NCBI RefSeq assembly: GCF_022549785.1
Contig: NZ_JAKZGO010000009.1
Span: forward strand, 170,790-234,789
Source of the DNA: Belliella alkalica
GTDB lineage: Bacteria; Bacteroidota; Bacteroidia; Cytophagales; Cyclobacteriaceae
Reading direction: 5' to 3'
Length of the DNA stretch: 64,000 nucleotides
In this document: positions 53,226 to 61,211 of the stretch, piece after piece
Position numbering within the stretch: the stretch's first letter is position 1
How the letters are laid out: each line of letters opens with the position of its first letter
Program-made: the position numbers and the translations under genes
The notes under the pieces: model-generated
Databases searched by the model: none
What the model saw: the letters and a program-made list of their open reading frames with translations, nothing else
Told to the model about the DNA's origin: nothing

Positions 53226-53645
53226 ATGAAGATTAAATTGTTTTATATAATATTATCCTTGTTGCTTCTCAGCTGCGATTATTTTTACCAAAAACAAATA
53301 GGAGAATTCTATTTCCTTCGGGCAGTCAATTCTCCGGTTACAATGAGTATTGGTTTTGGAACTTCGGAAATAAATGAGGGTTTAATAAATCAAACTGTGT
53401 TCGAAGTACATTGGAACGAAGAGTATATCTTGGCAAAAAGACATCCATCCCAAGGAGTCAACGTGGGGGATATTGATAGAGATCAGGTAGATTATTATAT
53501 AATCAAAAAAGTTGATTTTGGAGATAAAAGAGCCACTGAATATGTAGAAGGCCCCTTAAGTAAAGGTGATTATTCAAAAAGAATATTTGAACTAGAACTT
53601 GACGAAGTGGATATGTATTCGCTAATATTTGATGATCTAAAATAG
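53226..53645 (+). CDS. Small lipoprotein, possibly an immunity-type protein
   Basis: A 139-residue product with a lipobox (LLLLSC, near residue 17) and a compact beta-rich domain ([49 protein letters not shown]). It recalls DUF3997-type lipoproteins, though only by shape. It lies 44 bases before the orphan RHS tip. In RHS arrays such small genes are often immunity genes left from earlier toxin tips, so this may be one; that is inference. The C-terminus is complete. Confidence 0.55.
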   Translation: MKIKLFYIILSLLLLSCDYFYQKQIGEFYFLRAVNSPVTMSIGFGTSEINEGLINQTVFEVHWNEEYILAKRHPSQGVNVGDIDRDQVDYYIIKKVDFGDKRATEYVEGPLSKGDYSKRIFELELDEVDMYSLIFDDLK

Positions 53646-53688
53646 AACTGGAGAAAGTAGGCTAAGTTATTATGTCTATGAGGTTAGG

Positions 53689-54480
53689 ATGCATGATCTT
53701 AGCATAGAGAGAGGGGGAGTTGTTGACCCATTAGCAGATCAAATGCGAAGACATTCCCCTTACAACTATGCTTTTGATAACCCAATAAGATTTATTGATC
53801 CAGATGGGATGGCTCCTGAGGATTGGGTCCGAAGAAAAGACGGATCAATTTATAATGATGAAAACGCAAAATCTCAAGAAACCACTAAAAAAGACGAGGA
53901 ATATTTGGGGAAATCTGGTATAGGCATAGATGAAAAGACAGGAAATACCTTGCTATACAATCCGGATGGCTCTATAGATCAAGGAATAATGTCCTTGGAA
54001 GAATTTACAGTTGAGGGGAATCAAACTGACCATGAAAAAACGATGAGTAACCCAGTTGTTAAAAACATGATAGCAAATAGCGAACGAATAAAAAGCGAAA
54101 TATTACCTTTTGTTAGACACATGCCAAGAAGTACAATTGACGGTGTTGGATACACTGGTGCTGGTATAACAGTGGTTGGAGTAATAATAACACCATTTGT
54201 ACCTCCTATTGGCTTAAGTTTAGTTGGTGTTGGTGGATCCGTTTCGACAGTTGCTGGCTCAGCTAGTACATTAATGTATTTTGCAGAAGGGAAACCTGTA
54301 AGAGCATCAATTGAAGGATCCTTAGTACTCACAGGAGCTGCTAGCGGGATATACCTTAAAAGCTTAGCCGCCCCAGCAAGAGGTTTAATTAATTCAACTA
54401 CTGATCTACCAATTTTACAAGGTTTTAAAAATACTTCATTGGACATTATAAACATCACAATTCTTCCCAATATTAAATAA
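53689..54480 (+). CDS. Orphan RHS C-terminal tip (RHS core end plus variable toxin-like domain)
   Basis: The 263-residue frame begins within an RHS repeat core. Upstream in-frame codons read [10 protein letters not shown], then [30 protein letters not shown] and [11 protein letters not shown], the core that ends the conserved part of RHS proteins. No RHS repeats exist upstream, since a stop lies just before, so the large delivery part is missing. After the core come about 210 variable residues, with a Gly-rich hydrophobic region ([19 protein letters not shown] and the next 30 residues) that could insert in membranes. A conserved end reads [15 protein letters not shown]. Probably a silent toxin cassette usable by recombination with a full RHS gene. 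Confidence 0.78.
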   Translation: MHDLSIERGGVVDPLADQMRRHSPYNYAFDNPIRFIDPDGMAPEDWVRRKDGSIYNDENAKSQETTKKDEEYLGKSGIGIDEKTGNTLLYNPDGSIDQGIMSLEEFTVEGNQTDHEKTMSNPVVKNMIANSERIKSEILPFVRHMPRSTIDGVGYTGAGITVVGVIITPFVPPIGLSLVGVGGSVSTVAGSASTLMYFAEGKPVRASIEGSLVLTGAASGIYLKSLAAPARGLINSTTDLPILQGFKNTSLDIINITILPNIK

Positions 54481-54488
54481 AAATTCAA

Positions 54489-54674
54489 ATGGTTATAATT
54501 TTTGCTTTGATTTTAATTATCACAGGGGTTTTCCTTCTTCTAAGAAATAAAAAAAAACACCTACAACAAGAAGATATTCTTTTGATAGAATTTCAATATA
54601 AAATTATGATTTACATGTTGATTGGAGGAGGAATTGTAGTTTTGGTTAGAGAATTGATTTTATTGATTTTTTAA
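54489..54674 (+). CDS. Two-TM small protein, candidate immunity partner of the RHS tip
   Basis: A 61-residue protein with two membrane helices (about 2-19 and 40-60) around a basic, Gln-rich loop (RNKKKHLQQED). It starts eight bases after the RHS tip gene stops. Its end, VVLVRELILLIF, recurs in the protein at 54972 (TFIRELIIWL), which follows the second tip fragment. Pairing with a membrane-type tip domain suggests an inner-membrane immunity protein; no family is recognised. Confidence 0.6.
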   Translation: MVIIFALILIITGVFLLLRNKKKHLQQEDILLIEFQYKIMIYMLIGGGIVVLVRELILLIF

Positions 54675-54768
54675 TTTGTTAGACAGTAATAAGAAAGAAT
54701 TAAAACCTAAACTATAAGTAATTCTTGGGAATTATTAGGGAATTAGTTATAATTTAATTCAACGATAA

Positions 54769-54972
54769 GTCGTTTCTTATATAACTTGGAGTTTTGGTTC
54801 TGCAGCAATTGATGTCGGGATGGTTGCTTTAGGTAGTGCAGGGTCATCAGGACTTAAGGTTCTCAAAAATAGACAGTTTATAAACACTACAGATGAGACG
54901 GTATTAAGGTCTATATATAATACTTCAATAGATATTCTTGGGATTGGCATAGTTCCTACAGTTAAAAAATAA
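54769..54972 (+). pseudogene. Fragment of a second RHS-type tip, C-terminal end only
   Basis: After a TAA the frame is open for about 67 codons and reads WSFGSAAIDVGMVALGSAGS to INTTDETVLRSIYNTSIDIL and VPTVKK. This aligns with the end of the first tip: [41 protein letters not shown]. The N-terminal part is missing and no start is seen. The stop overlaps the next ATG (TAATG). It is the residue of an older cassette. Confidence 0.7.
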
Positions 54973-55166
54973 TGATGATTTTTATAGGCTTATTAATTTT
55001 CATTTTGGGTTTATATCTCTACTTTCGGATCATCAGAAGAGATAAGGTAGGTATTCATAAGTTTAATTCTGAATATAAGATTGGAAGAAACCTGTTTATC
55101 TATTCGTTAATCACAGTAGGATTTATAACGTTCATAAGGGAGCTGATTATATGGTTAACATCCTAA
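54972..55166 (+). CDS. Second two-TM small protein, paralogue of the one at 54489
   Basis: A 64-residue protein with two membrane helices (about 3-20 and 42-60) and a basic loop (IIRRDKVGIHKFNSEYKIGR). Its ATG overlaps the stop of the tip fragment, so it was translationally coupled to the lost toxin-like gene. It shares length, topology and the RELI-type end with 54489-54674 but differs in most positions, as expected for immunity proteins specific to different tip variants. It appears intact although its partner is broken, as retained immunity genes often are. Confidence 0.6.
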   Translation: MMIFIGLLIFILGLYLYFRIIRRDKVGIHKFNSEYKIGRNLFIYSLITVGFITFIRELIIWLTS

Positions 55167-55190
55167 AAATTACAGCTAGTTATTAAAAAG

Positions 55191-55215
55191 AAAAGCCCGG
55201 TTTTGCCGGGTTTTT
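55191..55215. terminator. Terminator between the RHS cassette zone and the convergent HTH gene
   Basis: CCCGG (55196-55200) pairs with CCGGG (55206-55210), flanked by A-run and T-run. The symmetric A/T flanks let it act on both strands, closing the plus-strand cassette genes and the minus-strand gene at 55219. Confidence 0.8.
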
Positions 55216-55218
55216 GCT

Positions 55219-55587
55219 TTATAATACTACCACATTTTTCTCAAAGAAGTCTTTAAACTTCTTTTTGGTCAGGAAGGTGTCTATCATTTTGAAGACCATA
55301 TTTTTTTCTTTGGGTTCGGGTTCAGCAATCAGTTTTAACTGTTCCATCAGGCTTTTATCTTCAATGGTCACTTTATTAAGAATGTTGCAGTCAAAGTTGA
55401 GCAGCTCATCAATGGTCATCCCTAAATTTCTGGCGATTTTGTTCAAGGCATCCAAAGACAGATCCCTGTCGCCAGCCTCTACTCTTGAATAATTAGAGCG
55501 GTGCATATTGACCAGTTCGGCAATCTATTGCTGGGTCAGTCCTTTTTCTACCCGGATGCTCTTTATAGTCTTACCAATGTGCTTCAT
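55219..55587 (-). pseudogene. XRE-type HTH regulator with a premature TAG at codon 21
   Basis: The full frame starts at ATG 55587 (MKHIGKTIKSIRVEKGLTQQ), with AGGAG three bases before it, a good ribosome site. TAG then lies at 55525-55527, followed in the same frame by IAELVNMHRSNYSRVEAGDR. Intact homologues have Q or E at that spot (LTQQ-x-IAELV), so a single base change broke the helix-turn-helix. A shorter product from ATG 55506 would lack half the DNA-binding domain. The rest (NKIARNLGMTIDELLN, then a Lys-rich tail) is undamaged, so the change looks recent. Confidence 0.8.
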
Positions 55588-55947
55588 TGCTCCTGGCATC
55601 TGAAGTAAAATACTTGATGTTTTTTAACTATCTATAAGGCACCATTTTGGTAACTCTGTTTTCTATTTATAAGTGTCATTGAGGTTGATTTTGTTAAATT
55701 AGTCCATTTTTGTCAGGAAAAAGTCAAATAAAAGTGGAGCTGTCAGTGTACAGACTATTAGATATTAATGCTACTTCACAGTTTTTCTATGTTCTTGTAT
55801 GTTCTTGCAGATGCCGATGTTTAAAATGGGAGAATGAGTGCAATGTATTTATCAAATTAAGGAATTATCTTTAATGATAGATTCAAGAGGCTTACATAGT
55901 TGAATGCAAATCTTTATCTCTTCCCCCTCCCCCTTTTTTCTGATACT

Positions 55948-56513
55948 TCATCTCATGTATTTGAAGACTTTTTTGACTACCTCTTTGTTATCGGAAAATG
56001 TATTATGCTTCATTAAAGCCTCTCCTAATTCTAGGTTTTGAAAACTGCCAAATTTTGACTCAATCTCTTGATATATAGCATTTAATCTGTCCACTTCATC
56101 AGAAAATCGATTCGAAATCTTGATAGATGAGCCCAGAATAAATTGCGCTATATTAACCAAGTGGTTTTTGTCAATAGAAATATTGTTAAGATTTTTTGAA
56201 TTGTAAGTCGGAGGAGGACTGGTTTTGCTGTTAATCAATCTAGATATTCTCTCATTTGCAATACTCTTTTGAAATAGGTGAATCAAAAAGAATTCACGCC
56301 TACTTTGGTCTATATCTTTTGAATCCCTTATTAAATGATCGACATAGCTATTGCTGACATATTCACAAAGATTCTCTTTGTCGATGCTCCTTAATTCGCC
56401 TAAAAGATTGCATGTTCCAGATGATCTTTATCATCCAAAACAATAAAAACTTCATCAGATGGATCCTGAAGGCTTTGTGAGAAATAATCAAAAGTGAGTA
56501 AATGGGTAGACAT
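55948..56513 (-). pseudogene. Unknown protein gene, frameshifted near 56411
   Basis: The frame starts at 56513 (MSTHLLTFDYFSQSLQDPSD, EVFIVLDDKDHLEHA) and hits TAG. Shifting by one base near 56411 continues as NLLGELRSIDKENLCEYVSN and runs open to 55948, ending KVVKKVFKYMR-like. The rejoined product of about 188 residues is helical and charged with no recognised family. A middle segment, SIKISNRFSDEVDRLNAIYQ, recurs as LQISNHFTEDFTKLYALHE in the small gene at 56578. One lost base explains the break. Confidence 0.65.
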
Positions 56514-56577
56514 CGTATGTGAGTTTGGATTATATCAAATTGAAATCAAGTGCTCTCGCAACAAAAATACGAACTCA

Positions 56578-56808
56578 TTATAACTTGTTTCCTTTTGTAT
56601 GAGATTTCTTCTTTACCACCGAACCAACAATCTTTTCAGGCAATTCAGCAGTTTTAAGGTCTTGGCTATTTCCATTTTGAATTGAATTCCCCTTCAATTT
56701 ATCTAACTTATTCTCCTTCTTAAATACTGTTTGGATATGCTCGTGTAGAGCATATAATTTGGTAAAATCTTCGGTAAAGTGGTTCGAAATTTGTAAAGTT
56801 TTGCCCAC
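56578..56808 (-). CDS. Small protein related to the end of the frameshifted neighbour
   Basis: A 76-residue product read from GTG 56808 (GKTLQISNHFTEDFTKLYAL), with a basic, low-complexity C-terminus (VVKKKSHTKGNK). It matches the middle of the gene at 55948-56513, so it is a shortened relative or a fragment. The frame continues upstream through a hairpin as KKGREFNPDLV to a stop, and the same words occur in the remnant at 58843. Whether it is expressed is unclear. Confidence 0.45.
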   Translation of the reverse strand: MGKTLQISNHFTEDFTKLYALHEHIQTVFKKENKLDKLKGNSIQNGNSQDLKTAELPEKIVGSVVKKKSHTKGNKL

Positions 56809-56810
56809 AA

Positions 56811-56839
56811 GGTCGGGATTAAATTCCCGACCTTTTTTT
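56811..56839 (+). terminator. Strong hairpin with T-run, copy 1 of a duplicated module
   Basis: GGTCGGGA-TTAAAT-TCCCGACC (56811-56832) followed by seven T on the plus strand. It is a perfect 8-bp stem with the shape of a terminator, yet it sits 18 bases before a GIY-YIG-like ATG (56858). The same arrangement recurs at 58941-58990. Confidence 0.75.
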
Positions 56840-56857
56840 AATTTAACCTTTTAAACC

Positions 56858-56908
56858 ATGACATCATTTTTCAATATGCTTCTTAGCGACAAACTCTTGG
56901 GAATCTAA
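56858..56908 (+). pseudogene. GIY-YIG gene start, truncated after 16 codons
   Basis: ATG at 56858 begins MTSFFNMLLSDKLLGI and stops; the intact neighbour at 58988 begins MASFFYIIHSKKLNRF. The upstream 45 bases match those of the other copy. Only the first strand of the GIY-YIG domain is left, so this is a remnant. Confidence 0.6.
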
Positions 56909-58059
56909 TATCCTCTTTTAATGGTATAAATTGCCAAAGCAGGATTATCAGTCTCAGAAGGCAACAGACCCGGGGTGCTTTCACCCTTAAAGTCATAGGC
57001 AACTGTGCTGACAAATTTATTCTTGTAAACGGACTTTGGCGGGTTGATTTTGAACATGTGTTCATAATTATAAATTTTAGTAAAATTATAAACCTTCTTA
57101 CTTTCTTTGGAATAAAGTAAGAAAGGATCAAAATCCTTTAATAAAGAAAAATTAGTATATCTGCATGATATATAATCCTCATTTTCTGAAATATCCATCA
57201 AAAAACCTGTATAATTAGAGTCAGTGTCAAATATCCTATCCCGAACTTCTTGACTCTGTGTTTCTGCTATCTCGTATGGTATTTTGTTTTTGCCAAAATC
57301 CAGGACTAATTGGTGTTTGAGTTCTTTTCTGTCAAAAGAATATATGGTATCATTAAATCCATAGGTAAATAATACACGAGTCCCCCACTTTGAATATGCT
57401 TTGTTAGAAGAAAAAATACTTTCTCCCATCGTAACTGTTGGAATATGTCTTTCAAGGATTTTTCCAATATTCCTGTCTGTAACCAAAAGATTATAATCAT
57501 CTTCACTTCCCAAGTAACTTTCATCAGGAGTTACTAAGGCAATTCCATCGTCTAGTTGCAGTATATTTCTGATTGAAACCACCATTTTTGTTTCACTGAT
57601 AAAATTCCCATTTAGGTCATAATTTATTTTCATTTTTCGGAAATTGTCATAAATAGAGATCTCCTGATCTATAACTGAAAAGTCTTCAGGCAAAGTAAAT
57701 TCCCCAGGCCCATCTCCCAAATTATTGATCTTAAATTCGAATTCTCCAGACAGCTTAAAACAAAATAAACTTCTTGATTTGAATTTATCCAAAATATAAA
57801 TCCTGTTATCTAATATTTCTATCTTATTAATATTTCCAATCAAGCACTCTTTACTGGTTTCCAGCCTTATAATACTCAAACTATCAAGATTGTTTCTGTC
57901 AGAGAGTTCGTCTTGATGATTCAGATCCACTTTTAAAACTTGCTCTGCCGTAAGCTGACTGCTGTTTCCCCCCGAATTAGGTTTGCCACATTGAGAAAAA
58001 GACAACGCCATCATTATAATACCGAAATTTAATTTCCAACAATTGAATGATTTTTTCAT
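56905..58059 (-). CDS. 6-bladed beta-propeller lipoprotein
   Basis: A 384-residue lipoprotein (lipobox-like SFSQC near residue 24) made of propeller blades. Recurring motifs are IDKINKI-ILDNRIYILDKF, NNLGDGPGEFTLPEDFSVI and ISIYDNFRKMKINYDLNGNF, typical of 6-bladed TolB/NHL-like proteins of Bacteroidota. Such genes often sit beside NVEALA-type peptide genes, and a degraded one lies at 58126-58401, upstream on the same strand. The biochemical role is unknown; a surface or periplasmic binding protein is likely. Length is normal. Confidence 0.78.
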   Translation of the reverse strand: MKKSFNCWKLNFGIIMMALSFSQCGKPNSGGNSSQLTAEQVLKVDLNHQDELSDRNNLDSLSIIRLETSKECLIGNINKIEILDNRIYILDKFKSRSLFCFKLSGEFEFKINNLGDGPGEFTLPEDFSVIDQEISIYDNFRKMKINYDLNGNFISETKMVVSIRNILQLDDGIALVTPDESYLGSEDDYNLLVTDRNIGKILERHIPTVTMGESIFSSNKAYSKWGTRVLFTYGFNDTIYSFDRKELKHQLVLDFGKNKIPYEIAETQSQEVRDRIFDTDSNYTGFLMDISENEDYISCRYTNFSLLKDFDPFLLYSKESKKVYNFTKIYNYEHMFKINPPKSVYKNKFVSTVAYDFKGESTPGLLPSETDNPALAIYTIKRGY

Positions 58060-58125
58060 AAAGTGTGAATTATTTAAATTCTATCACCACCGATCAAATT
58101 CCCGATGGTGAAAGATAAAACTAAA

Positions 58126-58401
58126 TTAAAAAGCATTTGAATTCATAGGATAATATTTAATGGTTATATCAACCACACATGGATATAGACGCCTTAAATG
58201 TGTTATAAACTTATCATTTCGGTTATCATTCCGACAAGAGATATCTCCTGTCTCTCCATCAGTTCCATTTGCAATTGGAATATTTACCATTATCTGTGCA
58301 TTAGACAAAACATTAACTTTATCTCAGAAGACCTCCTAAAGATTGAAAATAGACAATATTGCGACAAACTCTATAGCAAATAATAAATTTTTGATTTTCA
58401 T
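58126..58401 (-). pseudogene. Degraded NVEALA-like secreted peptide gene
   Basis: In-frame reading from ATG 58401 gives MKIKNLLFAIEFVAILSIFN, then TAG, EVF, TGA, DKVNVLSNAQIMVNIPIAN, GTDGETGDISC and a C-terminal CVVDITIKYYP. NVEALA proteins have the same plan: a short hydrophobic leader, a ALANVEALA-like spot (here QIMVNIPIA), a Gly-rich stretch, then a Cys-containing tail. Two stops break the leader. It lies next to the propeller lipoprotein, the expected neighbour. The match is by pattern, not by search. Confidence 0.55.
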
Positions 58402-58842
58402 AATCTAATATTAGTTAAAATTCAATTACCATCGAACAATGATTCTGACCTAATTTAACTTAAAGCTTTCATAGGCCTAATTCAAATAAAACAGAAATGA
58501 CAATCATATATATCTCAATATCATATTCTGTTGTTTGATAAATAATCAATACTAATCAACTTGAGAATGAATTTTTATAGAATAATATATCCAAATTTTA
58601 ATTAAAAAAAACATAAAAGCATCCTGCTATATCCTGTTTTATTAGTCGATACAACTAGCGGATTAAAACAATATGAATCAAGGGCATTTTCTTAGCTTGA
58701 TTCAGATTAATTGATGTTCCAATTTCCTAAATATTTGAAAGAGAAAAAACCACATGATACACGCTACTTTGCCTTATAGGACTGAAGTAGTATCAAGTCT
58801 ATCAAAAAAAAATATCCAAAACACCTTCTTTTTAGGCTAAAT
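58402..58842. other. AT-rich gene-free stretch
   Basis: I see no supported gene. It probably includes the control region of the degraded NVEALA-like gene and the propeller gene. Confidence 0.45.
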
Positions 58843-58938
58843 TCATGTGTTTCCTAATACTTCTTTATCTTCAAAGAAGCCATTTTCAATTTCCAAATTA
58901 TCTGATAGTTGGTTCAAAACATTTAAAGTATTATCCAT
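58843..58938 (-). pseudogene. 31-codon remnant related to the start of the gene at 56578
   Basis: Read from ATG 58938: MDNTLNVLNQLSDNLEIENG and on to NT stop. Upstream in frame are KKGREINPDL words, matching KKGREFNPDL before the gene at 56578. It is copy 2 of the antisense half of the duplicated module. Confidence 0.45.
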
Positions 58939-58940
58939 AA

Positions 58941-58969
58941 GGTCAGGATTTATTTCCCGACCTTTTTTT
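58941..58969 (+). terminator. Hairpin with T-run, copy 2 of the duplicated module
   Basis: GGTCAGGA ... TCCCGACC (58941-58962) with one mismatch (A opposite C) and seven T after it. Sequence and distance to the following ATG (58988) match copy 1 at 56811-56858. Confidence 0.7.
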
Positions 58970-58987
58970 AATTTAACGTTCTATACA

Positions 58988-59191
58988 ATGGCATCATTTT
59001 TCTACATCATTCATAGCAAAAAACTCAATCGATTCTATTCTGGTGTAACAAGTGTTTCCGTGCAGGAAAGGTTAGATAATCACATCAACAAAGTGTACTC
59101 AAAAAAACATGATAGAAAAATCACATCTGTAATTGACAGAAATTACCAGGAAAGATATACAGTATTGAAACATCATTTTTTACTTCAATAA
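58988..59191 (+). CDS. GIY-YIG-domain protein, shortened
   Basis: A 67-residue product that starts MASFFYIIHSKKLNRFYSGV and continues VTSVSVQERLDNHINKVYSK, the N-terminal half of small stand-alone GIY-YIG nuclease-like proteins (SLX1-like or UvrC-N-like). The G-Y-x-G element appears as FYSGVT, with Ser for the usual Ile or Tyr. The C-terminal half, where the metal-binding Glu lies, is replaced by an unrelated basic tail, so nuclease activity is doubtful. Family copies usually have 80-100 residues. A frame extending upstream to 58847 crosses the hairpin and is not credible. Confidence 0.55.
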   Translation: MASFFYIIHSKKLNRFYSGVTSVSVQERLDNHINKVYSKKHDRKITSVIDRNYQERYTVLKHHFLLQ

Positions 59192-60185
59192 ATTCAAATC
59201 ATATCAAGATATCTGCTAATCATCACTTAATGAAGAATAATGATTACTAATCCAATTGTTTTTACCTGAACGTATATGTTATTTGTCAAATAAAAACAGA
59301 GGTAAATAATACCATAAAAATAGTTCTTTATACCAAATAGGTTAATCTAACTGAAATAAAATAAAAGCTATTATAGGTTAGAAGTGAATATTTTCAACAG
59401 CGCAGCAAGAAAATAAAATTATTCTAGTCCAAATTCATTGATCTAGAATAATTAAGTTAGAAATGAGTGTTTTGACCGTAATTGTTATGGCATATTTCAT
59501 CACAAAAGTAAAAATATAAAAATTAATATATTTACAATTATTCATATATAATTTATAATTTTTTTAATTCATAAGATTTTAAAATCTAATTGATAAATTA
59601 AACAACAAAAAAGAATACTGCATCTTTTGAAAAGAAATTTAATCTATGAGAACAAATTATGGAAAGGTCTTATTAATTCATAGAATTGATGGGTTTTTTG
59701 GGTTTTAATAAACAAAAATAAAACACTAGCAATGAAACTAAAGTTATGAAAAAATGAATTAATTACGATGGAAATTGGTATTATTAAGGAAAATCTGTTA
59801 AAAAAGAACTAAACGATAAAAAAGTTAAGATTATATTATTCATATTTATTATTCTAATATTAACAAATTATAAAAAAAATATTTCTTAAAAAAATTAAAA
59901 TTAAAATTTAAATTTATTAAACATCAAAAAGACTCCTTTTATTTAAAAAAATAAGTAGTTTGTTGTTTATTTTTTATAACTTGTACATAAATAAACACTC
60001 TGTTTTCACCTAAAAAATTTAAATTATTAAGAAAAAAAATAAGTCTTTATAATTTAAAAAAAGTTTATAGTAAATTATAAATCAGATGGAGAACTGAATA
60101 TCCTATGAGTCTCCATCAGTGAATCAAGTCATAACCAACCACTCTAACTAGTCAAAGCAGAAATAAAATAATAAGTTAATAACAC
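59192..60185. other. About 1 kb of AT-rich DNA without a gene
   Basis: Dense A/T runs and stops in all frames. The only structure is the inverted repeat at 60085-60117. It may hold the control region of the response regulator at 60186. Confidence 0.5.
60085..60117. promoter_or_regulatory. Inverted repeat upstream of the LytTR regulator gene
   Basis: GATGGAGA (60085-60092) and TCTCCATC (60110-60117) are perfect 8-bp arms around 17 bases, ending 68 bases before the start. LytTR proteins bind paired short sites, so self-control is possible, but a simple RNA hairpin would look the same. Confidence 0.4.
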
Positions 60186-60917
60186 ATGAAAAGAAATAGA
60201 ATTTTATTGATTGAAGACAATGTGATTTTAGCTGAAACTATTCGAGAGTTACTATTAATTAGTGGCTTTGATAATGTCAAAACTTTGCCTAATGGAGTAG
60301 AAATAGAAAAGGTGTTGAACTCTTTTGAACCTGATCTGGTGCTAATGGATATAAAATTGCAAGACGAGAAAGACGGAATCATTGTTGCAAAAACAATTCG
60401 TAGTTTAAAATCAACACCAATAGTATTTATTTCATCATTTAATGATAAGGCAACCATAGACAGAGCAAAAGAAGTGAATCCAGAAGCATTTATTTTAAAG
60501 CCTTTTAGTAAAGAAACATTAAACATTACGATTGAAATTATACTTAATAATCATTATTCCAAGTCAGATAGAAATTTAGAAATAGAAAATCAAATAGATA
60601 ATGACATCTTATATGTAAGAGATCGAGGATGGTTGAAAAAAATCAATGTTTACGATATTGATTTTATAAAAACTGAAGGAAGCTACACCAGGATTATTAC
60701 TAAAGACAAAGAGTTTACATTAAGAAGTCCTATAAAAGATATCATCAGTAACCTTCCTTCAGGAATATTCATTCGTGTTCATAAATCTTATATTATTAAT
60801 TTAAAAAACATAGATGCAATAAATTCAAAAGAATTGATAATTGGGAACCATAAAATTCCAATTGGGAAAAACCACTATTCAGAATTACAAAATCACATTA
60901 CCAAAATCAATTCTTAA
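60186..60917 (+). CDS. LytTR-family response regulator
   Basis: A 243-residue regulator. The receiver domain (about 4-120) has acidic residues Glu10/Asp11, phosphoacceptor Asp55 in DLVLMDIKL and Lys105 in FILKPFS. A LytTR DNA-binding domain (about 140-243) contains DIDFIKTEGSYTRIITKDKE and FIRVHKSYIINLKNI. No histidine kinase gene is next to it in the same direction; the nearest candidate partner is the convergent PAS protein at 61212, which lacks an ATPase domain. Key residues are intact. Confidence 0.92.
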   Translation: MKRNRILLIEDNVILAETIRELLLISGFDNVKTLPNGVEIEKVLNSFEPDLVLMDIKLQDEKDGIIVAKTIRSLKSTPIVFISSFNDKATIDRAKEVNPEAFILKPFSKETLNITIEIILNNHYSKSDRNLEIENQIDNDILYVRDRGWLKKINVYDIDFIKTEGSYTRIITKDKEFTLRSPIKDIISNLPSGIFIRVHKSYIINLKNIDAINSKELIIGNHKIPIGKNHYSELQNHITKINS

Positions 60918-61211
60918 CTTCAATAAAAACTATATCGATGATCTCAAATACAAAAGGTTAGTTTTGACCTATTTTTATAGTATTATACTTTAAGCTGAAG
61001 GAAAACAACAGACCAAAATCAATAAAAGCTTTTTACAATTCTCGAACTATCTAATTTTTCACAAGCTATAATTCGGATAATTGATGGCCGAATAACTTTA
61101 GTCTATTTCATTATTAAAATTGTCTACTCATGGGTGCGTTATTATAAAAAACAACTATTTAAACACATGTTGAAAATTATTTGGAGTATACCTTAAACCA
61201 AAAACTATACT

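Noticed and set aside
58847-58987. Upstream extension of the GIY-YIG frame
   Set aside because: The extension crosses the hairpin and T-run and has no family resemblance; the natural start is ATG 58988.
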